Assembly (NCBI RefSeq): GCF_004210375.1 | Contig: NC_134834.1 | Span: 155,019,290 to 155,083,289 of the forward strand | Source: Tachypleus tridentatus | Lineage: Eukaryota; Arthropoda; Merostomata; Xiphosura; Limulidae | DNA length: 64,000 nt | Direction: 5' to 3' | In this document: piece by piece, positions 1-13,500 of the stretch | How the letters are laid out: each line of letters opens with the position of its first letter | How positions within the stretch are numbered: position 1 is the first letter of the stretch | Notes under the pieces: model-generated | Databases searched by the model: none | Seen by the model: only the letters and a program-made list of their open reading frames with translations | Told to the model about the DNA's origin: nothing | Translations under genes and position numbers: made by a program

Positions 1-38
1 CGAACCCGCGACCCTCGCATTACGAGTCGCACGCCTTA
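1..38 (-). repeat. tRNA-Thr-derived SINE (family 1), fragment cut by the window edge
   Basis: The first 38 bases are the reverse complement of the tRNA-like head of SINE family 1 (B-box cgaaccc, then the anticodon region tacgagtcgc). The body, if any, is left of the window. Confidence 0.8.
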
Positions 39-341
39 GGAAACTATCACTTGATAATGGACAGTTACCGCACCGGTATGGTTCAATGTCAATAATGCAT
101 ATGTGAGGAATGCCTGTACATCCATTTTTATACTCGGGTCTGCCGAGCGAAAGGAGGCTGAGATGGATAATAAACTTCTAGATTTATAAATCTATATGTA
201 CTCGTAGAAAATAAACATGTGATTAATGTTTAGTGAAGAATCTACTTAAGTGAATAATTAATTCAAAAATAGAATAAAAACTTTTACATTAGGCAAGTTC
301 TGACTATTATTTACAAAGTTCAGATTCAGAGTGTAAACAAT

Positions 342-427
342 GGGCTATCTGTGCTCTGTCCATCACGGCTATGTAAACCCAATTTCTAGAGTTGTAAGTC
401 TGCAGACATACCGCTGTGCCACAGGGT
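342..427 (-). repeat. SINE family 2 fragment
   Basis: Reverse complement of the short tRNA-derived family: gctatctgtgctctgtcc (tail side), then ttgtaagtctgcagac (anticodon arm) and gctgtgccacaggg (head). Diverged, no clear target-site duplication. Bases 428-960 around it hold nothing I recognise. Confidence 0.65.
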
Positions 428-960
428 TAAAAAAACCCCCATAGATTTCATAGTTTTAGTGATGGTTTAATACAGATTAGTTACTGATTTGGTCACTAGA
501 GGTAAAGAGGGAATGTATCGGGTTTCCTCTCTCATTAAATTGGATATATATACGTCTCTGTGCCTTCGATCATTACTGGCATGGTTAGGACAATAAACAG
601 AAACACTTTATAGTCATGACTGGTAAAGTATTAATTTTACAATTGTATTTCTTTTTGAAATTCTGCCAATCATTTGCGATATTTTTATACACATTGTTTA
701 TACGTATTTTCAAGACAGACATGCTTATATTAAGTCACATTTTGTTTATTGTTTATTCATATAAAACAACCCAACTAAAATAGAAAAATACAATGTTATT
801 TAAATAATCAAGCCAATTGGACATGAATACTATTGTTATTAGGTTCTTTCAATGTTTATATTGTTATTGGCGTATTTCGGGGGATGAAAAAAACACCACC
901 AACAAAAAAATAAGGTCATAAGGTCAGTATTACTAAGATGGAATATAAGCACACTTAGCG

Positions 961-1148
961 CTGTCAAACTGAGAAATAAATGTTATATTAATTTAACATT
1001 AATATAACATACTAACATACATAAAATTTTACTATTTTATATGTTTTGATTTTATGGTGGGATATCTCCACATTTTATCAACCATCCTGTAATGTAAAAT
1101 GTTCCAGACATGCTTACGTTAATTAGAGTAATTAACTCTAATGTACCG
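961..1148. repeat. Diverged direct repeat, left copy
   Basis: Shares about 120 well-matched bases (tattttatatgttttgattt through catgcttacgttaattagag) with 3739-3848, plus a weaker upstream match beginning gtcaaact. The two copies flank a Tc1-like relic and a MITE. It may be an old tandem duplication or two copies of an unknown repeat. The left copy has an extra palindrome-like taattaactctaat near its end. Confidence 0.7.
980..1010. repeat. Perfect 13-bp inverted repeat
   Basis: atgttatattaat, a 5-base spacer (ttaac), then attaatataacat. Very AT-rich, so it may be trivial. It lies in the left direct-repeat copy and is absent from the right one. Confidence 0.7.
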
Positions 1149-1377
1149 TTGCAAATTACATATGTAATTTGTATAATCAGACAGGTTCTTTAAACATCAT
1201 GAACGATTTATTAGAACAGCAAACACTTTTATCAGACACCTGTAGAAAGATGTGTAATTCAGCATTTTACGTATCACAACAAAACCGTACTGAAACGTAT
1301 ATAAGGAAAGATACACCATCAAATTATCATAAGTAACGTCTGTAACTTTATATCAGTTTGTATTAAACATTAAGTAC

Positions 1378-2300
1378 TTGGTTGATCCTCCTTGTTCTTT
1401 AATAACCTCCAGAAGAGGACGTGGCATGCTGTCGATGAGGTTATTGATGCAATCCATCGTGATTTTGTTCTAATTTGTCGCTATAAGGTGCTGCAGTAGC
1501 TGGTTTGGTGTCGCGGTTAACAATTTTCCAGCTCAGTTTTGCTGAACAGTTATCAATGGGATGGCAATCTAGAGACTTTGCTAGCCATAGCAATCTTGTA
1601 ACGTTCTTCTACTCGAAATAATCGTATACAGTACGCGCACTGTGGGCACTGGAATTGCCATCCTGAGTCAAAGAGTTATTGCAAAAATTTGCTCTAGCAT
1701 ATAGCAGAAATATCGTCTCCATCTAATGCCTATAGGAGGAGCCATTGAAGTTTCTAAAGAGGATATGGATAGCAGTTTTCCACCATAATAAAAATAGTTG
1801 CCCCAACATGTACTGCACCATCTCCTCTGTGATCTCTGTGGGATAGACATTCTTTCCTTATCTGTTCTCCAAGCGAACGATGAACAAGAATCTTATCATC
1901 AGCTTTAACAAGCTGAAAACAGGATTCACCTGAAAATGTTACATGTCGCCACTATCCTAAATGTAAGTTGGCATCCTGTCTTGCCTAAATAACATGGTGA
2001 CGACGGTGAATTCTGGATAATATTGGTTTGTAGATAACCCTTCTTGCAAAATAACCTTTTGCAGTTGTCTTCACTGCTCTTCTCGATACCTGATATGAAT
2101 GTGTTCATACAACTCCTGTCTTAAAGTGTTTCAAAACTTCCTTCGACCTTTATGTATTAACCTAGACAAATTCTGGCAGTAGTTTTTCAGCGTCTACCAG
2201 TCCTTTAGTCCGATGACGTTTCAGGAATCTGGATGCAGTGCACTTGGGATAGTCTACTGTTTTGGAAATCTCCATTTGCTTCTAACCATTTCTGGAAAGT
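1378..2300 (-). pseudogene. Decayed Tc1-like transposase
   Basis: On the minus strand, pieces in different frames match a Tc1 transposase in order. These are SRFLKRHRTKGLVDAE (DNA-binding region), FSGESCFQLVKADDKILVHR (around the first catalytic Asp), DGNSSAHSARTVYDYFE with LLWLAKSLDCHPID (second Asp/DPNPIE region), and the C-terminus DSMPRPLLEVIKEQGGSTKY. Frameshifts and stops break it throughout, and key catalytic residues are substituted (DESRF to GESCF, SPDLNPIE to SLDCHPID). I could not find its terminal repeats. Bases 2301-2909 are featureless. Confidence 0.75.
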
Positions 2301-2909
2301 CGAAAAATTTACGCTCTATAACTTCTGGTACATGGCTTTACATGAAGCACAGAGAAATTATCTGAAGCAAGCGTTCATCTATTTCGAAAAATAATACATC
2401 AAAACAGGTGTGTATCTGTATTTTTGACTAACAAATTCTCGAAAGAACTTATGTGGATCTGAATAACAACTCGTACGTGTTGTCCAATCATATGCTACCT
2501 TCTCTGTTACTACTCGGGTATTTACTCAATAATTACTCCATGTATGTAGACAATATCTTCAATATAGAACAATATTGGCCAAGACTGTACGTAGCAATAG
2601 AGTATCTACACACTAGCATAGACGGTTTCTGCATAAATAGCCATAAACTCCTGTAAAAATGTAGCTATGGATAAAACGAGACAATGACTTTCTGTATAAA
2701 ATCATTAAATGAATCTCATAAACGACTTGTTAACTTTCATAAACCTCTCATCGTACAACACAAGGGTGCAACTGCTAGCTGTTTCTTAATTTATTTTATA
2801 TCAGTAACACATCTCTCAACATTTAAAAGATTCAAGGTACTGTATAGTTAAGTGAATTTTTAAGACTACTATTTATTTGTAAATGAGTCAACAAAGAAGA
2901 TTAAACGTA

Positions 2910-3317
2910 TTAGGTTGAGGAATAATTCGTGAGCATTTTTAAAAATTTCATTCAAGCATTACATGCAAGACTATACAATACTTCAATGCATGAACACATT
3001 ACACCCAAAACATTTATTATGATACTTTATTTCATGTAATACCTAGGTATATAGTATGCATTGTTTTAAACGAAATTGCAAGAAATTAAATGCGAAAAGC
3101 AGATGGTGTCGAAAATGCTCGATTTTGTCCACTTGACATTCCATTTAATGAGCTGAAAATGAAAGCAAAAATTAAAGACAAATGAAAATCAAACACACCA
3201 TCTATTAGAGCAAAAAAATTATCTACCAAATGACATGAAATATTTTGCGAAAGCGTTTCATTTATGAATATATTTTTTTAACTTGAAAAAACGCTCACGA
3301 ATTATTCCTCAACCCAA
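2910..3317. mobile_element. 408-bp mariner-type MITE
   Basis: Ends in inverted repeats of about 30 bp: left ttaggttgaggaataattcg, right the complement with one or two changes (cgctcacgaattattcctca). It is flanked by TA on both sides (2908-2909 and 3318-3319), as for Tc1/mariner insertion. No coding capacity. Internal sequence is A-rich. Confidence 0.85.
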
Positions 3318-3693
3318 TACAATACAATAAAATATCATCTGAACTTCGTAGTTAAATGTCATTTGTGAACTGCAACAACATTTGTAAGCATTACAAGTGT
3401 TGAGAACCAGTTTGGGTAAAACTTTACTAAAACTTGTGATTCAAAGCTGGTTTTCATGACCTGCAACTGTTAATGAACTAATATTTCGATCAGTAAAAAC
3501 CAGCATTTATTTAGTGTAGAAAGGTTTTTCCCTTTTAATACATTATGATTACTTAATAAAAATGTTTGTATCTTAGGTGATAAAGAACAGTAAGTTAGCA
3601 ATTACAGTTCAAGTCTTGGTCTTCAGCAGACCCATTCAGTGATAGTAAAATCAAATATGCTAAAAACAGGTATGAAACACTATCACATGGTTC

Positions 3694-3850
3694 AGTGTCA
3701 AACTAAAGTTATATTACTGTTTACTTTTTAACCAAATACTATTTTATATGTTTTGATTTTATGGTGGGATGACTCCACATTTTATCAACCATCCTGAAAT
3801 GTAAAAATCTTCCAGACATGCTTACGTTAATTAGAGTAATAATGTACCGT
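3694..3850. repeat. Diverged direct repeat, right copy
   Basis: Partner of 961-1148; see there. The two copies begin about 2.7 kb apart. Between the MITE end (3318) and this copy, and from 3851 to 4051, I see only unremarkable AT-rich sequence. Confidence 0.7.
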
Positions 3851-4065
3851 GTTTAATAGTTATTTCTTTTATCTTGGATATGTCATTATGAATTTAATAT
3901 CTGAGATTGCAAGAGTGCATTTTTTTTTTTCACTTTTGACATTGACATAATACTTTTCACTGCATTATTATATTCAGTTAACGAAATTGGTCCACCTATA
4001 TTAAAATGAAACAGTTGCAAATAGCTTCTCAGTACTCAGTATTCGGTTGATCTATCACAATAGAA

Positions 4066-4342
4066 GGCCCGGCATGGCCAAGCGCGTTAAGGCGTGCGAC
4101 TCGTAATCTGAGGGTCGCGGGTTCGCATCCGCGTCGCGCCAAACATGCTCGCCCTCCCAGCCGTGGGGGCGTTATAATGTTACGGTCAATCCTACTATTC
4201 GTTTGTAAAAGAGTAGCTCAAGAGTTGGGGTGGGTGGTGATGACTAGCTGCCTTCCCTCTAGTCTTACACTGCTAAATTAGGGGCGGCAAGCACAGATAG
4301 CTCTCGAGTAGCTTTGTGCGAAATTCCAAAAAAACAAACAAA
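4066..4342 (+). repeat. SINE family 1, full length with TSD
   Basis: tRNA-like head (A-box tggccaagcgcgttaagg, B-box gggttcgcatcc, anticodon loop actcgtaatc like tRNA-Thr-CGT), a body with ctgccttccctctagtctta, and a tail cagatagctctcgagtag with gctttgtgcgaaattcc and A-rich end. The 14-bp target-site duplication ctatcacaatagaa is perfect (4052-4065 and 4343-4356), so this is a fairly recent insertion. It lies just upstream of RhoGEF exon 1. Confidence 0.92.
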
Positions 4343-4434
4343 CTATCACAATAGAACACTTTCTTTACACTGATCAGCCGTTTAAACTTTTAATATTTCG
4401 ATGTGTGGTTATTATAAAAGATTTCTTCTTATAG

Positions 4435-4532
4435 GGATATTTTCAGCACATATTGTCTGCTAGAGATGAAATAAACAAGGAAACATTAACAGAACTCTCT
4501 GGAAATATCGAAGATATTTACAAGTTCAACAG
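4435..4532 (+). CDS. PLEKHG: RhoGEF window exon 1 (DH domain)
   Basis: Acceptor cttcttatag precedes GGA and donor gtgagt follows. Encodes [12 protein letters not shown] through [10 protein letters not shown], the DH segment around the conserved GNIxxIYxFN motif. It ends in phase 2 (AG), completed to Ser by exon 2. It opens in mid-domain, so an upstream exon is required. A SINE insertion ends only 92 bases upstream of this exon. Confidence 0.9.
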
Positions 4533-7500
4533 GTGAGTGATGTAAATCTGTATTTATGTATTAACTAAGTTCTTGAAAAATTCTCCTCCAAAGGTGAAAC
4601 TTAAAGAATAGTATCATTGTAGGGATGGTTAAGGATGTTATATTAAATCGGTTTTGAATATGCAAATAAGCAAGTCCGGTGACAACCATTACATTTTGAT
4701 ATTGTATGACATTTCTTGTATGATATCATCATAAATTGATCACGTATTGAAGAATATGTAGAGGATGTTTCCTACGTAAAGTTTTCATATATTTAAATAA
4801 TAAATATGTGTTTAGACTTTCAATTTATAATTTCCAAAATAGACATATCCATTGTACTTAACAGCAATCGAAAACAAAAATATATGGGTCAACTTTGTGA
4901 TACCAAGATAACCCTGAAAGAGACCTGTAATAAGTTATATTCCAGTTGTGGTATATAAAGTGAGGTATCTCGTAAAAGGTGAGAATCTACGAAAATAAAA
5001 TGGTCAGTTGCAAAAGCTGTCCATTTGCTTCAATTATTAATAACAGCATGCAATACAATCAAGAAACATTTCCTTTTGTAAAAACTACAAATGTTTTACA
5101 AGTTGTTTCTACGAAATACCCAGGAAAGTAAGACTGACTGTATTCATGAATGGTATTTAGGTGAAGAAAACTGCAGTACCTTGATAACTGTGACAAATCT
5201 CATACCATTTTTTTACGGGTTAATGGGTGAGAAAAATGCTCAAATCTTGCACATGTCATGGTGCAAAACCTTTTCGAAGGGATTCATGACCAATACTGCT
5301 GGGGTAAGTTAGGGATCAGGGAAGTGGATATAAAGGTCAAGGTGAATTCTGATTACCCTTTATACCACACAGCAATACCAACTTTAAAGTGAAGCAAAGT
5401 CAACAAGGTGTGAGTTCACTAAGATAAGGCTTCTAATGACACCTCCCATTCAACCGTTGCTGCGTGCCTCAAGCAGCTGAAGAAAGTAACAAACCAAAAA
5501 CATGACCTTTTGTTTTTATCATGTTGCTAATGAATTGTAGCCTATTAGCAACCCATTATTGACTAAAATCAGTTGCATTGTTATAATGTGTGAACATAAA
5601 TATTTCCTATATTTATAATGTATAGATATTCTCAGTTTTATAATTATGACAATTTGTTATCATACATAATGGCAGTAAACTGTTATAAATGAGAGATTTA
5701 GAACACAATATCAGTCTAGGAAGACATACACTGCTGATTACAGCTTAATAGTTATTAAATAACTCAAAACCCTTTTTTTTTCTTTTTTTATACGTTATTA
5801 CCCACCCAAGACCAAAGATTTATAAATGGAAGTATAGCAACATTTTAGTTTAGCTTGTCAAAATGTACAAATTAAGACTGAGCTTGATGACTTTTACAGA
5901 AACTTGTTACAGTATAGATTGAAGTGTCTGAAAACACTTTGTAGTGATAAACATCAAACAGATGATGTAAGAACTAGTTTTAAAGGTAACATGGTAGCTG
6001 TAACATTATTTTTGCAGAAATCAATTAACTCTGAGTATAAATACCTACTAACTAAAGTCTGCAGCTGAGACAAGTCTATGCTAAAATCAGGAGCTCAATT
6101 CTCTATGTTGACCAAGCAGATAGTCCAATGTAGCTTTGCTGTAAGAAAACACACAAACACAAAATAAAAATATCTTGTTTACTTATGAGACCAAAAATAT
6201 ATAAAAACATATCTAAAATTATGAAAATAGCTTTTGTAACAATGCCAGCTCTACATTTAATTGAAACTAGTCCCCTCTTTGATTGTAAAAGTGAGCAGTT
6301 TTCATAAAGTTGCATAGTCTTCTAAAGTTATTTTTGCTTGGTTTGGATTTATAGTCCTTTAATCATTCTTAATAACCTAAATATTTTAGATTCTTTTACT
6401 CAGCAAATTAATTGGCAATTCATTTTTGTAAATTTCTTTTCCATACCAAAACATGAACGTTAACAGAGAGAAATGACACTGAGAATTATTCTGTACTTTG
6501 ATTCATAACTTCTGCTGCAGCATACCATTTTTGCTCTGTTTACAAATCATTAGTGCTCTTTGGAAGAGTAAAACAAATGCACTGAATAGTTCTCATGTGG
6601 TGGTGGAACTTAAGTGATTTGTTTGGTTTTAATGCATAGCCATTTATTCACCAATAATAACTACTAAAATTTGTGTTTTTGGTAAAGAAAAAAAAATTCC
6701 TAAATAATAATCACTTGATCTGCTGAAAATAGATAATTTATTCTTATGGTATGTTACAGGTTATACAAGTACTTAAAGTACTTTATTATTAGAAGTGAAT
6801 GAGGGATTATATATCAAATCAAACAAACTGCTCACATTCTGCTGTTATATGAGGTATTCTTTATTTATTTATCTTCCTCTTCCAAGCAATACTGGTCAGA
6901 TATGAAAGGCCTCGTATGGCCAGGTGGTTAGAGTGTTTGGCTCGTAATCTGGGGGTCATGGGTTCTAATCCCCGTCACACCTAACATGCTCGCGATTTCA
7001 GCAGTGGGGACATTATAATGTGATGTTCAATCTAACTATTTGTTTGTGAAAGACTAGCCCAAGAGTTGGCAATGGATAGTGATGACTAGCTGCCTTCCCT
7101 CTAGTCTTAGACTGTTAAATTATGGACAACTAGCCCTCATGTAGCTTATGGCAAAATTCAAAAACAACCAAACAGTCAGATGTGAATTCAGCAAAACTAG
7201 TTTTTTGCTTTGGGAATAACGACTACAGAACAGAGTAGGTGTCTTTGTTATATTTTTCTCATTGCCATTCAAGCTTTGGCATGGAATAGAAATTCACTGA
7301 TAAATATGTCTAAGTTAGGTGAAGTTACAACTCTTCTTGGATGATAAAGGTGGCTAGTTTTCATAAAGTTACAAACTGTATAGTTAGTTCAAGCTACATC
7401 TTAGGATGATTAAAATGAATTGAAATAACAATAACTTATAAAGGTACCAAGTTAACAGTATTTGTGGCTCTTAGGACCAATGAGAGAGCACAAGAGGGCC

Positions 7501-10500
7501 ATTTGGTTGGGTCTCAAGCTCAGAGGGGGCCTCAAGTCTAGATTATTATTATTATTATTGCATTTGCTAAGTATCATGACTTGTTAAATAATATTAATAA
7601 ATATATGTTGAAAAAAAATATTCAAATAATGTTTCTTCTCTTTTCTTTTTGGATAATGATTGTCTTCTTTTATTTTCATGTGTCATCATTTTTTATTAGC
7701 CTGGGATTTCAAGAGATAGAAGTTGTCAGGGCATCTGAATCTCTGAGAAGATCTGGTGCCCATAATTTCAATATCTCATGAGATTCCACCAGCTTAGAAA
7801 AAGTTTGATTAGTCCTAAAATTAATCCTCAAATGTTTAATGTTAATTTTAAAAGAAATATCTAAAAACTGATTTAAATATTATAAAAATGAAGCTAACTA
7901 GCCATCAATATTCTTCAGATTGTTGGTGTGGCAATTCCTTTGTGACAGTAGTGGCAAACTTGTATATTATTGGCAAGTGATAACCAAAAACTAGCTAGGT
8001 TGATGATGGTGGGATTATTTTAATTGTAGGGTTAAAAATTGAGAGTGAAGTGGATCATATTTTATATTAGTTATTGTTTTTGTGTATTTATTTTTGAGAC
8101 TATAGTTTTGAATGGTGAAAAAGAGAGAGATAAGCTTGCTTGTGAATGTATTTTTTTCTCATGGATATTTATTTTATTGTTTACAGTGAATTTAAAAAAA
8201 ACAACAAGAAAGTATTGATTGAGCCTTTCAGAAAATTCTCAGTCACATAAATAAATATAATTAACAAACTAATAAGACATTTAAAATATTGAACAAGATG
8301 TATAGAGTGAAAAATTTTACAACAGTTTTACAAGGTAAAAAGCAACTCATATTAAGAACTATATTAGTTTTCTTTTTTAGAAACTAACAAATTTCTACAA
8401 AGACTGTTTTCTTCTTAGTGCTTTTCTTGAAGAGTTAGAAGCCTGTGGCTTAGATTCTGTGGCAGTAGCACAATGTTTTGTCAGAAACAGAGAAGGCTTT
8501 TCTATCTACACTCACTATTGTACAAATTATCCCAGGTGAGCTTATGTATAACAAGCTAACTAAAATGTAATGCTTCAGCTTAGGTAAGTTTATATTAATA
8601 TATAACAAATTAACTAAAATTTCTTGTTTGAGTTCAGGTAAGCTTATATCAGTTTATAATTTGTTTCATATGAATATGTATGCTGTGAGAATTTAAATAA
8701 AATAATGATTAGTGTTTTATATAAGTAATGCATATGCTACATTTGCTCCAAAAGAAGTATCCAAAAATCTCTTGAACACTATATATATATATTTTACTTT
8801 TCATATATTTACTTAATGTTTCAGAGGGCAAGTTGATAAATTATCTTAAAAGTAAGCTATGGAAAAAATGTAAGTAATATAAGTTAAAAGTAATATCTAA
8901 AGCTAATTCTGTTGATCTGTTGTGAAGTGAGCAAGAAACTTTTAGATGTACTGAAAGTATTTTTCTTATAGGTCAGTAGAAGTGTTAACTAAACTTATGC
9001 AGAACTCTAAAACAGCTGAAATTTTCAGGGTAAGGTGTCTAGTTATGTGGCTTTTTTTTATAATGAGTTTGTGTATGCAAAGTTATTTATTAAGCAGTAT
9101 TTTTAGTATTATATGCTAGTATTATAAATCATTAGTTATAAAAGTTGGATATTTCTGTTTAACATTTTAGTTTTTACAGTGTTTACATTTGTTAATCTAC
9201 TGAGAAGTATGGAAACTACTTAATCCTATAAATGAGCCACATGAACATAATTCATTAAAACACTTGTACAATAGGTCAAGTTTTATTAAAGTCTGCTAAG
9301 ATTTTATTTGTCCAACTCAATAAATTATCTAAATCCTTTTGTAAATCAGCAGCATCCTCTTCACAGCTAGCAACACCCAAAACCTTAATATTATCTGCAA
9401 ATTTAAATAATTTATTGACTATTTCTTCATTTATGTCATTGGTGTAAATCAAAATGATTATGGCTCACATATCCAAACTTTAATTTCCTTCAAAACCCTT
9501 ATGGAAATATTATCTGTTCCAGCAGCCTTATTGTTTTTAAACTTCCCAGTGTTTTAACCAGCTCAGAATTAATGCAGTCATCTTGTTTGATATTGTTTCC
9601 ATTTATCAAGTATTCAAGATGTAGAATACTACTTAAATCTTTACTTTATCAAAAACTTAAAAAAGCAAAATTTAATAATTATCAGATATGAGACATCCTT
9701 TATCACCCCTCAAAGGTCTTACCCTCAATCTAACATTATGTTTACCCTTAATGTACATAAAGAAATCATTACTGTTAATTTTTACATTTTAGTCAACCTT
9801 TTTTTCGTACATTTTTTCTGATGTCCTAATTTCCTGATTCACCACCTTTTTTGATCTTCTATAATCTTCTAAATTTCCTGTCATTCCAGTCAATTTAAAT
9901 TGCATAAATTTGTGATGTTTTTTTCAAAATATTTATCTCTTAAACTCTTTGTAAGTCAACCTGTTTTCCTACTTGCAGTTACCATCTTCTTTCTGTAAGA
10001 TATATGCTTACCTTGAATATCTAAAAATTTATTTTTAAAAATATTCCTCATCTAATTATTGTTTCCAAGTAACTCAGCTGCCCAATCCACAAGAGATAAT
10101 TCTTTTTGTATCAATTCAAAATGTGTATCATTGAAATTTTAAACAAAAATATTATTATTATTTCTTATCTCCAAATGCAGCAAAACACTGAACCTAATAG
10201 AGTGATCATCACTTGTACCCAGTTGTTCTCCAGTTTCCACTGTATCGATCATTTCTATATTTGAAGTTAACAATCAGTATAAAATAGCGCTATTTCTAGC
10301 TGGTTCCTTTACTAATTGGTAGAGAAAGCCATCCTGAACAGTTTCTAAAAACCTTTCTCTCTCTTACTTTTCCTGTAGCATTTCCCAATCTATATGTCTG
10401 AAATTAAAATCACTTTTAATTATATGTTTATTAACAGTTGAAATCTTAATTTCATTGTAAAGTCTCTCACTAATTTCTTTAGTATCATTTGGTGGTCAAT

Positions 10501-13500
10501 AAGCCTATCTGCTTGTTCTTAATGTTTTTTTATTATTATTAATCTAATATGTTTTTGCAAATATACCATAATTTTATGAGATGAAAGTCGTATTACATTT
10601 TTGTCATATGTAAACTCTTTCAAAACTCTGTCAAAATTTATTCTATCTAAATATATTGTTTAAAATTGTTGTACCTTAAATTATTATAAAAACAGATGAA
10701 ATGATTTTAAAGAGAAGTAATACAATTTTAAATAACTTTCTGAGTTTGAAAATCAGATCTTAATATTGAGAAAAGTATTGCTTACACGTGCATTTTTAGA
10801 AAGTGTGTTTCAAATTTTATAGATTGTTAAACAAGTAAATGTCATATGTATGAGGTTATTAAATAGGCCAAAGTTTGAGGTTATGTATTATTAATATGTA
10901 GGTCTTTCCTTCGTTTCTGAAACAGCTTTAATTGCTTTGTATCTTGAAATATGTGAATGCATTGAGAGAAGTTTCTACATTACAGTAATTTGGGAGAAGA
11001 TCACCAAGATACTTGTTACTACATATGACACTTTTCAGTTTATGCCAACTGAAACTACAGTAAAAGCTCATTATTTTTCATGTAGTTTTTAGTTCAGATT
11101 GTGAATGTAAGTCATAATTTGGTAAGTGTAATTAGTTTTGCATAGACTTTTATAAACTATCTCCCTCTAGGAAAGACAACTTGTTCTGCACCATCGTTTG
11201 CCTCTGGGCTCATACTTATTAAAGCCAGTCCAAAGGATAACAAAGTATCAGCTATTGTTAACTGTAAGTGCAGTTTTCACAAAAATTATTGAATACACTT
11301 TGTAGTAGGTATCGATAAAATATGTTAGTAAACAAATAGTTTCAGCAAAAGTTATATGTGTAGATCAGTATCTCATCTGAGACTAGATTGGTTTAGTGGA
11401 ATTATTGTTCTTGTAACTAAACTGATTAAGTAGCATAGACTATAGTGGAATACTGTTCTTAGAACTAAACTAAATAAGTTTTATAGGCTTTAGTGGAATT
11501 ACTGTTCTTCTAACTAAACTAGTTATGTGGTATATACCTTTGTGAAATTACTGTTCTTGTAACTATGCTGGTTAATTGGTATAGACTTTAATGAAATTAC
11601 TGTACTTATAACTAAACTGGTCAGGTGGTATAAGCTTTATTGAAATTATTTTTTATATAACTAAATTGGTTAGGTGGTATAAGCTTTATTGAAATGATTT
11701 TTCATATAGCTAAACTGGTTAAGTGATATAGACTTTAGTGGAATTACTTTTCTTATAATTAAACTGGTTAAGTGGTATAAACTTTGATGGCATAGGCATT
11801 AGTGGAATTATTTGAATTTTATATTTTTTAAGTGTTAAGTTTCATTGATGATGATCATTGTTAAATGTGTTTTAAGTTATATGTATATTCATGTTTCTCA
11901 GGAGTTGTAATTTCAAGCTTTTCCAAGTGGACTAACACTGCTCCAAGAAATGTTGTGATATTTATTTCTTTGTCAATTATATTTAACTAAGTTTACTATA
12001 TGTATGAGAAAACAAAACAAAACTAGTTCTTCCTATACCTTTGAGTACAGTATTGAAGTTGTGAAACGTAATTTGTAAGTAGCAGTGTGGCGCCAGAGAA
12101 AGCATGAGTCATCCTTCTGAATATTCACAGGAATATTAATAGCTGAGATGTACATCACTAACCAGACTAAAATAGCTTGTTGTTGATAAAAGACATTGAA
12201 CCTTAACTTACATGCGTACAGAATAACTCTTCAGGCTTAATGCTGAAAGCTTATATACATCTGCAGGTGTGTTAAGTAAAAAGGATAAGTGGCTGTAAAA
12301 CATGACTGTAATTAAAAGTTTAAAAGCTAGAAGGATATAGTGTGATTAGTCACTGGCACTATTTATGATGTTAGTGTGGGTTATCACCAACTAATTCTGT
12401 CTGAAGTTTTCTATCACAGGTCATAAGGATGCTAGCAAGAAAAGAAGGTTGATTGTGCCATTAGTAAAGTTATGGTTTAGAACCTTGAATTTATATTTTA
12501 AAAAAACTTGTAGTAGTTAAAATCAAATCTCAATGGAAATGTTCAGAGTGCATCTTGTATTACTAACAGATAGTCAAAATAGTTTTTAACATTTCAACAA
12601 ACATAATATGAACTTTCTCCATTCTTAATGTTTAAGAATAAATTAAATTTTAAATTCTGGATAAGACTAGCTAAGTTTTTTATATAAGACAAACTTCATT
12701 AGAAGTTTCTGGCCAAAGGAATGAGGAATAGAACCTTTATAAAACTGAACAATGAAGTCAAGATAAAGATTTCTCCTTGGAATAATCTCTTGTTATTTAC
12801 TACAATATTTCTTATTCTTGTTTGTGTTGCCCATAATATAATTTCCAGAAAAGCATCATGTAACATATAAATTAATGATATAACTGAGTTGACTGAGTAT
12901 TTTTTTTTCTTTTAACCAGGTTAAATACTGCATATTACCTACACATCATTCAGACTGTTAGTTAATTGCCCTGAATATATTTTTTAACTTTGAATATTAG
13001 ATGTAAAAAGTCCACATTTGTGCTGCAAAAATTTGAAGTCAGACTTTGGAGGGGGTTGTATAGGATAGTTGTTTTTTGCATAAGAATGAAGCCAATTTGT
13101 CCTGTTTATGATTGAAATGTAAAACAAGTGTTTGCTGAAGAAGAATGAAGCCAGCCTATTATTTTTATGGGTGATCTGTAGGATAGTTGTTTGCTGCACA
13201 AGACTGAAGCTTATTTATTCTGTTTATGGTTGATCTGTCTGATTGTCATTTGCTGCAAAAGGATGCAACCAGTTTGTCCTGTTTATGAGTGATCTGTAGG
13301 ATAGCTGTTTGCTGCAAAAGGTTGAAGCCAGAATATGTTGTTTACGGGTTATGTGTAGAATAGTTCTTTGCTGGATTAGGATATATCCAGAATATCCTGT
13401 TTATAAATTTTAGTGCAATTTTTGTTGGAGAAGGATGAAACTAGGCTAACCTGTTTATGGGTGATATGTAGGATAATTGTTCACTGTAGAAGACTGAAGC

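Larger units (their letters stand above)
4533..8418. other. RhoGEF intron, mostly featureless
   Basis: Apart from the SINEs at 6070-6161 and 6907-7174, I see AT-rich unique-looking sequence and a short ATT microsatellite near 7545-7560. Small open frames such as 5091-5312 and 7581-7781 have no recognisable product. Confidence 0.6.

Noticed and set aside
4068-4141. tRNA gene with a Thr-type anticodon
   Set aside because: It is the head of a SINE: the acceptor stem pairs poorly and it continues into the SINE body. The same holds for the other SINE heads.
1-4434. Upstream RhoGEF exon
   Set aside because: I looked for the N-terminal DH helices in all plus-strand frames and saw nothing convincing; the missing exons are probably left of the window.
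5091-5312. 73-codon open frame in a RhoGEF intron
   Set aside because: No start context, domain or splice-site support; chance open frame in intron.
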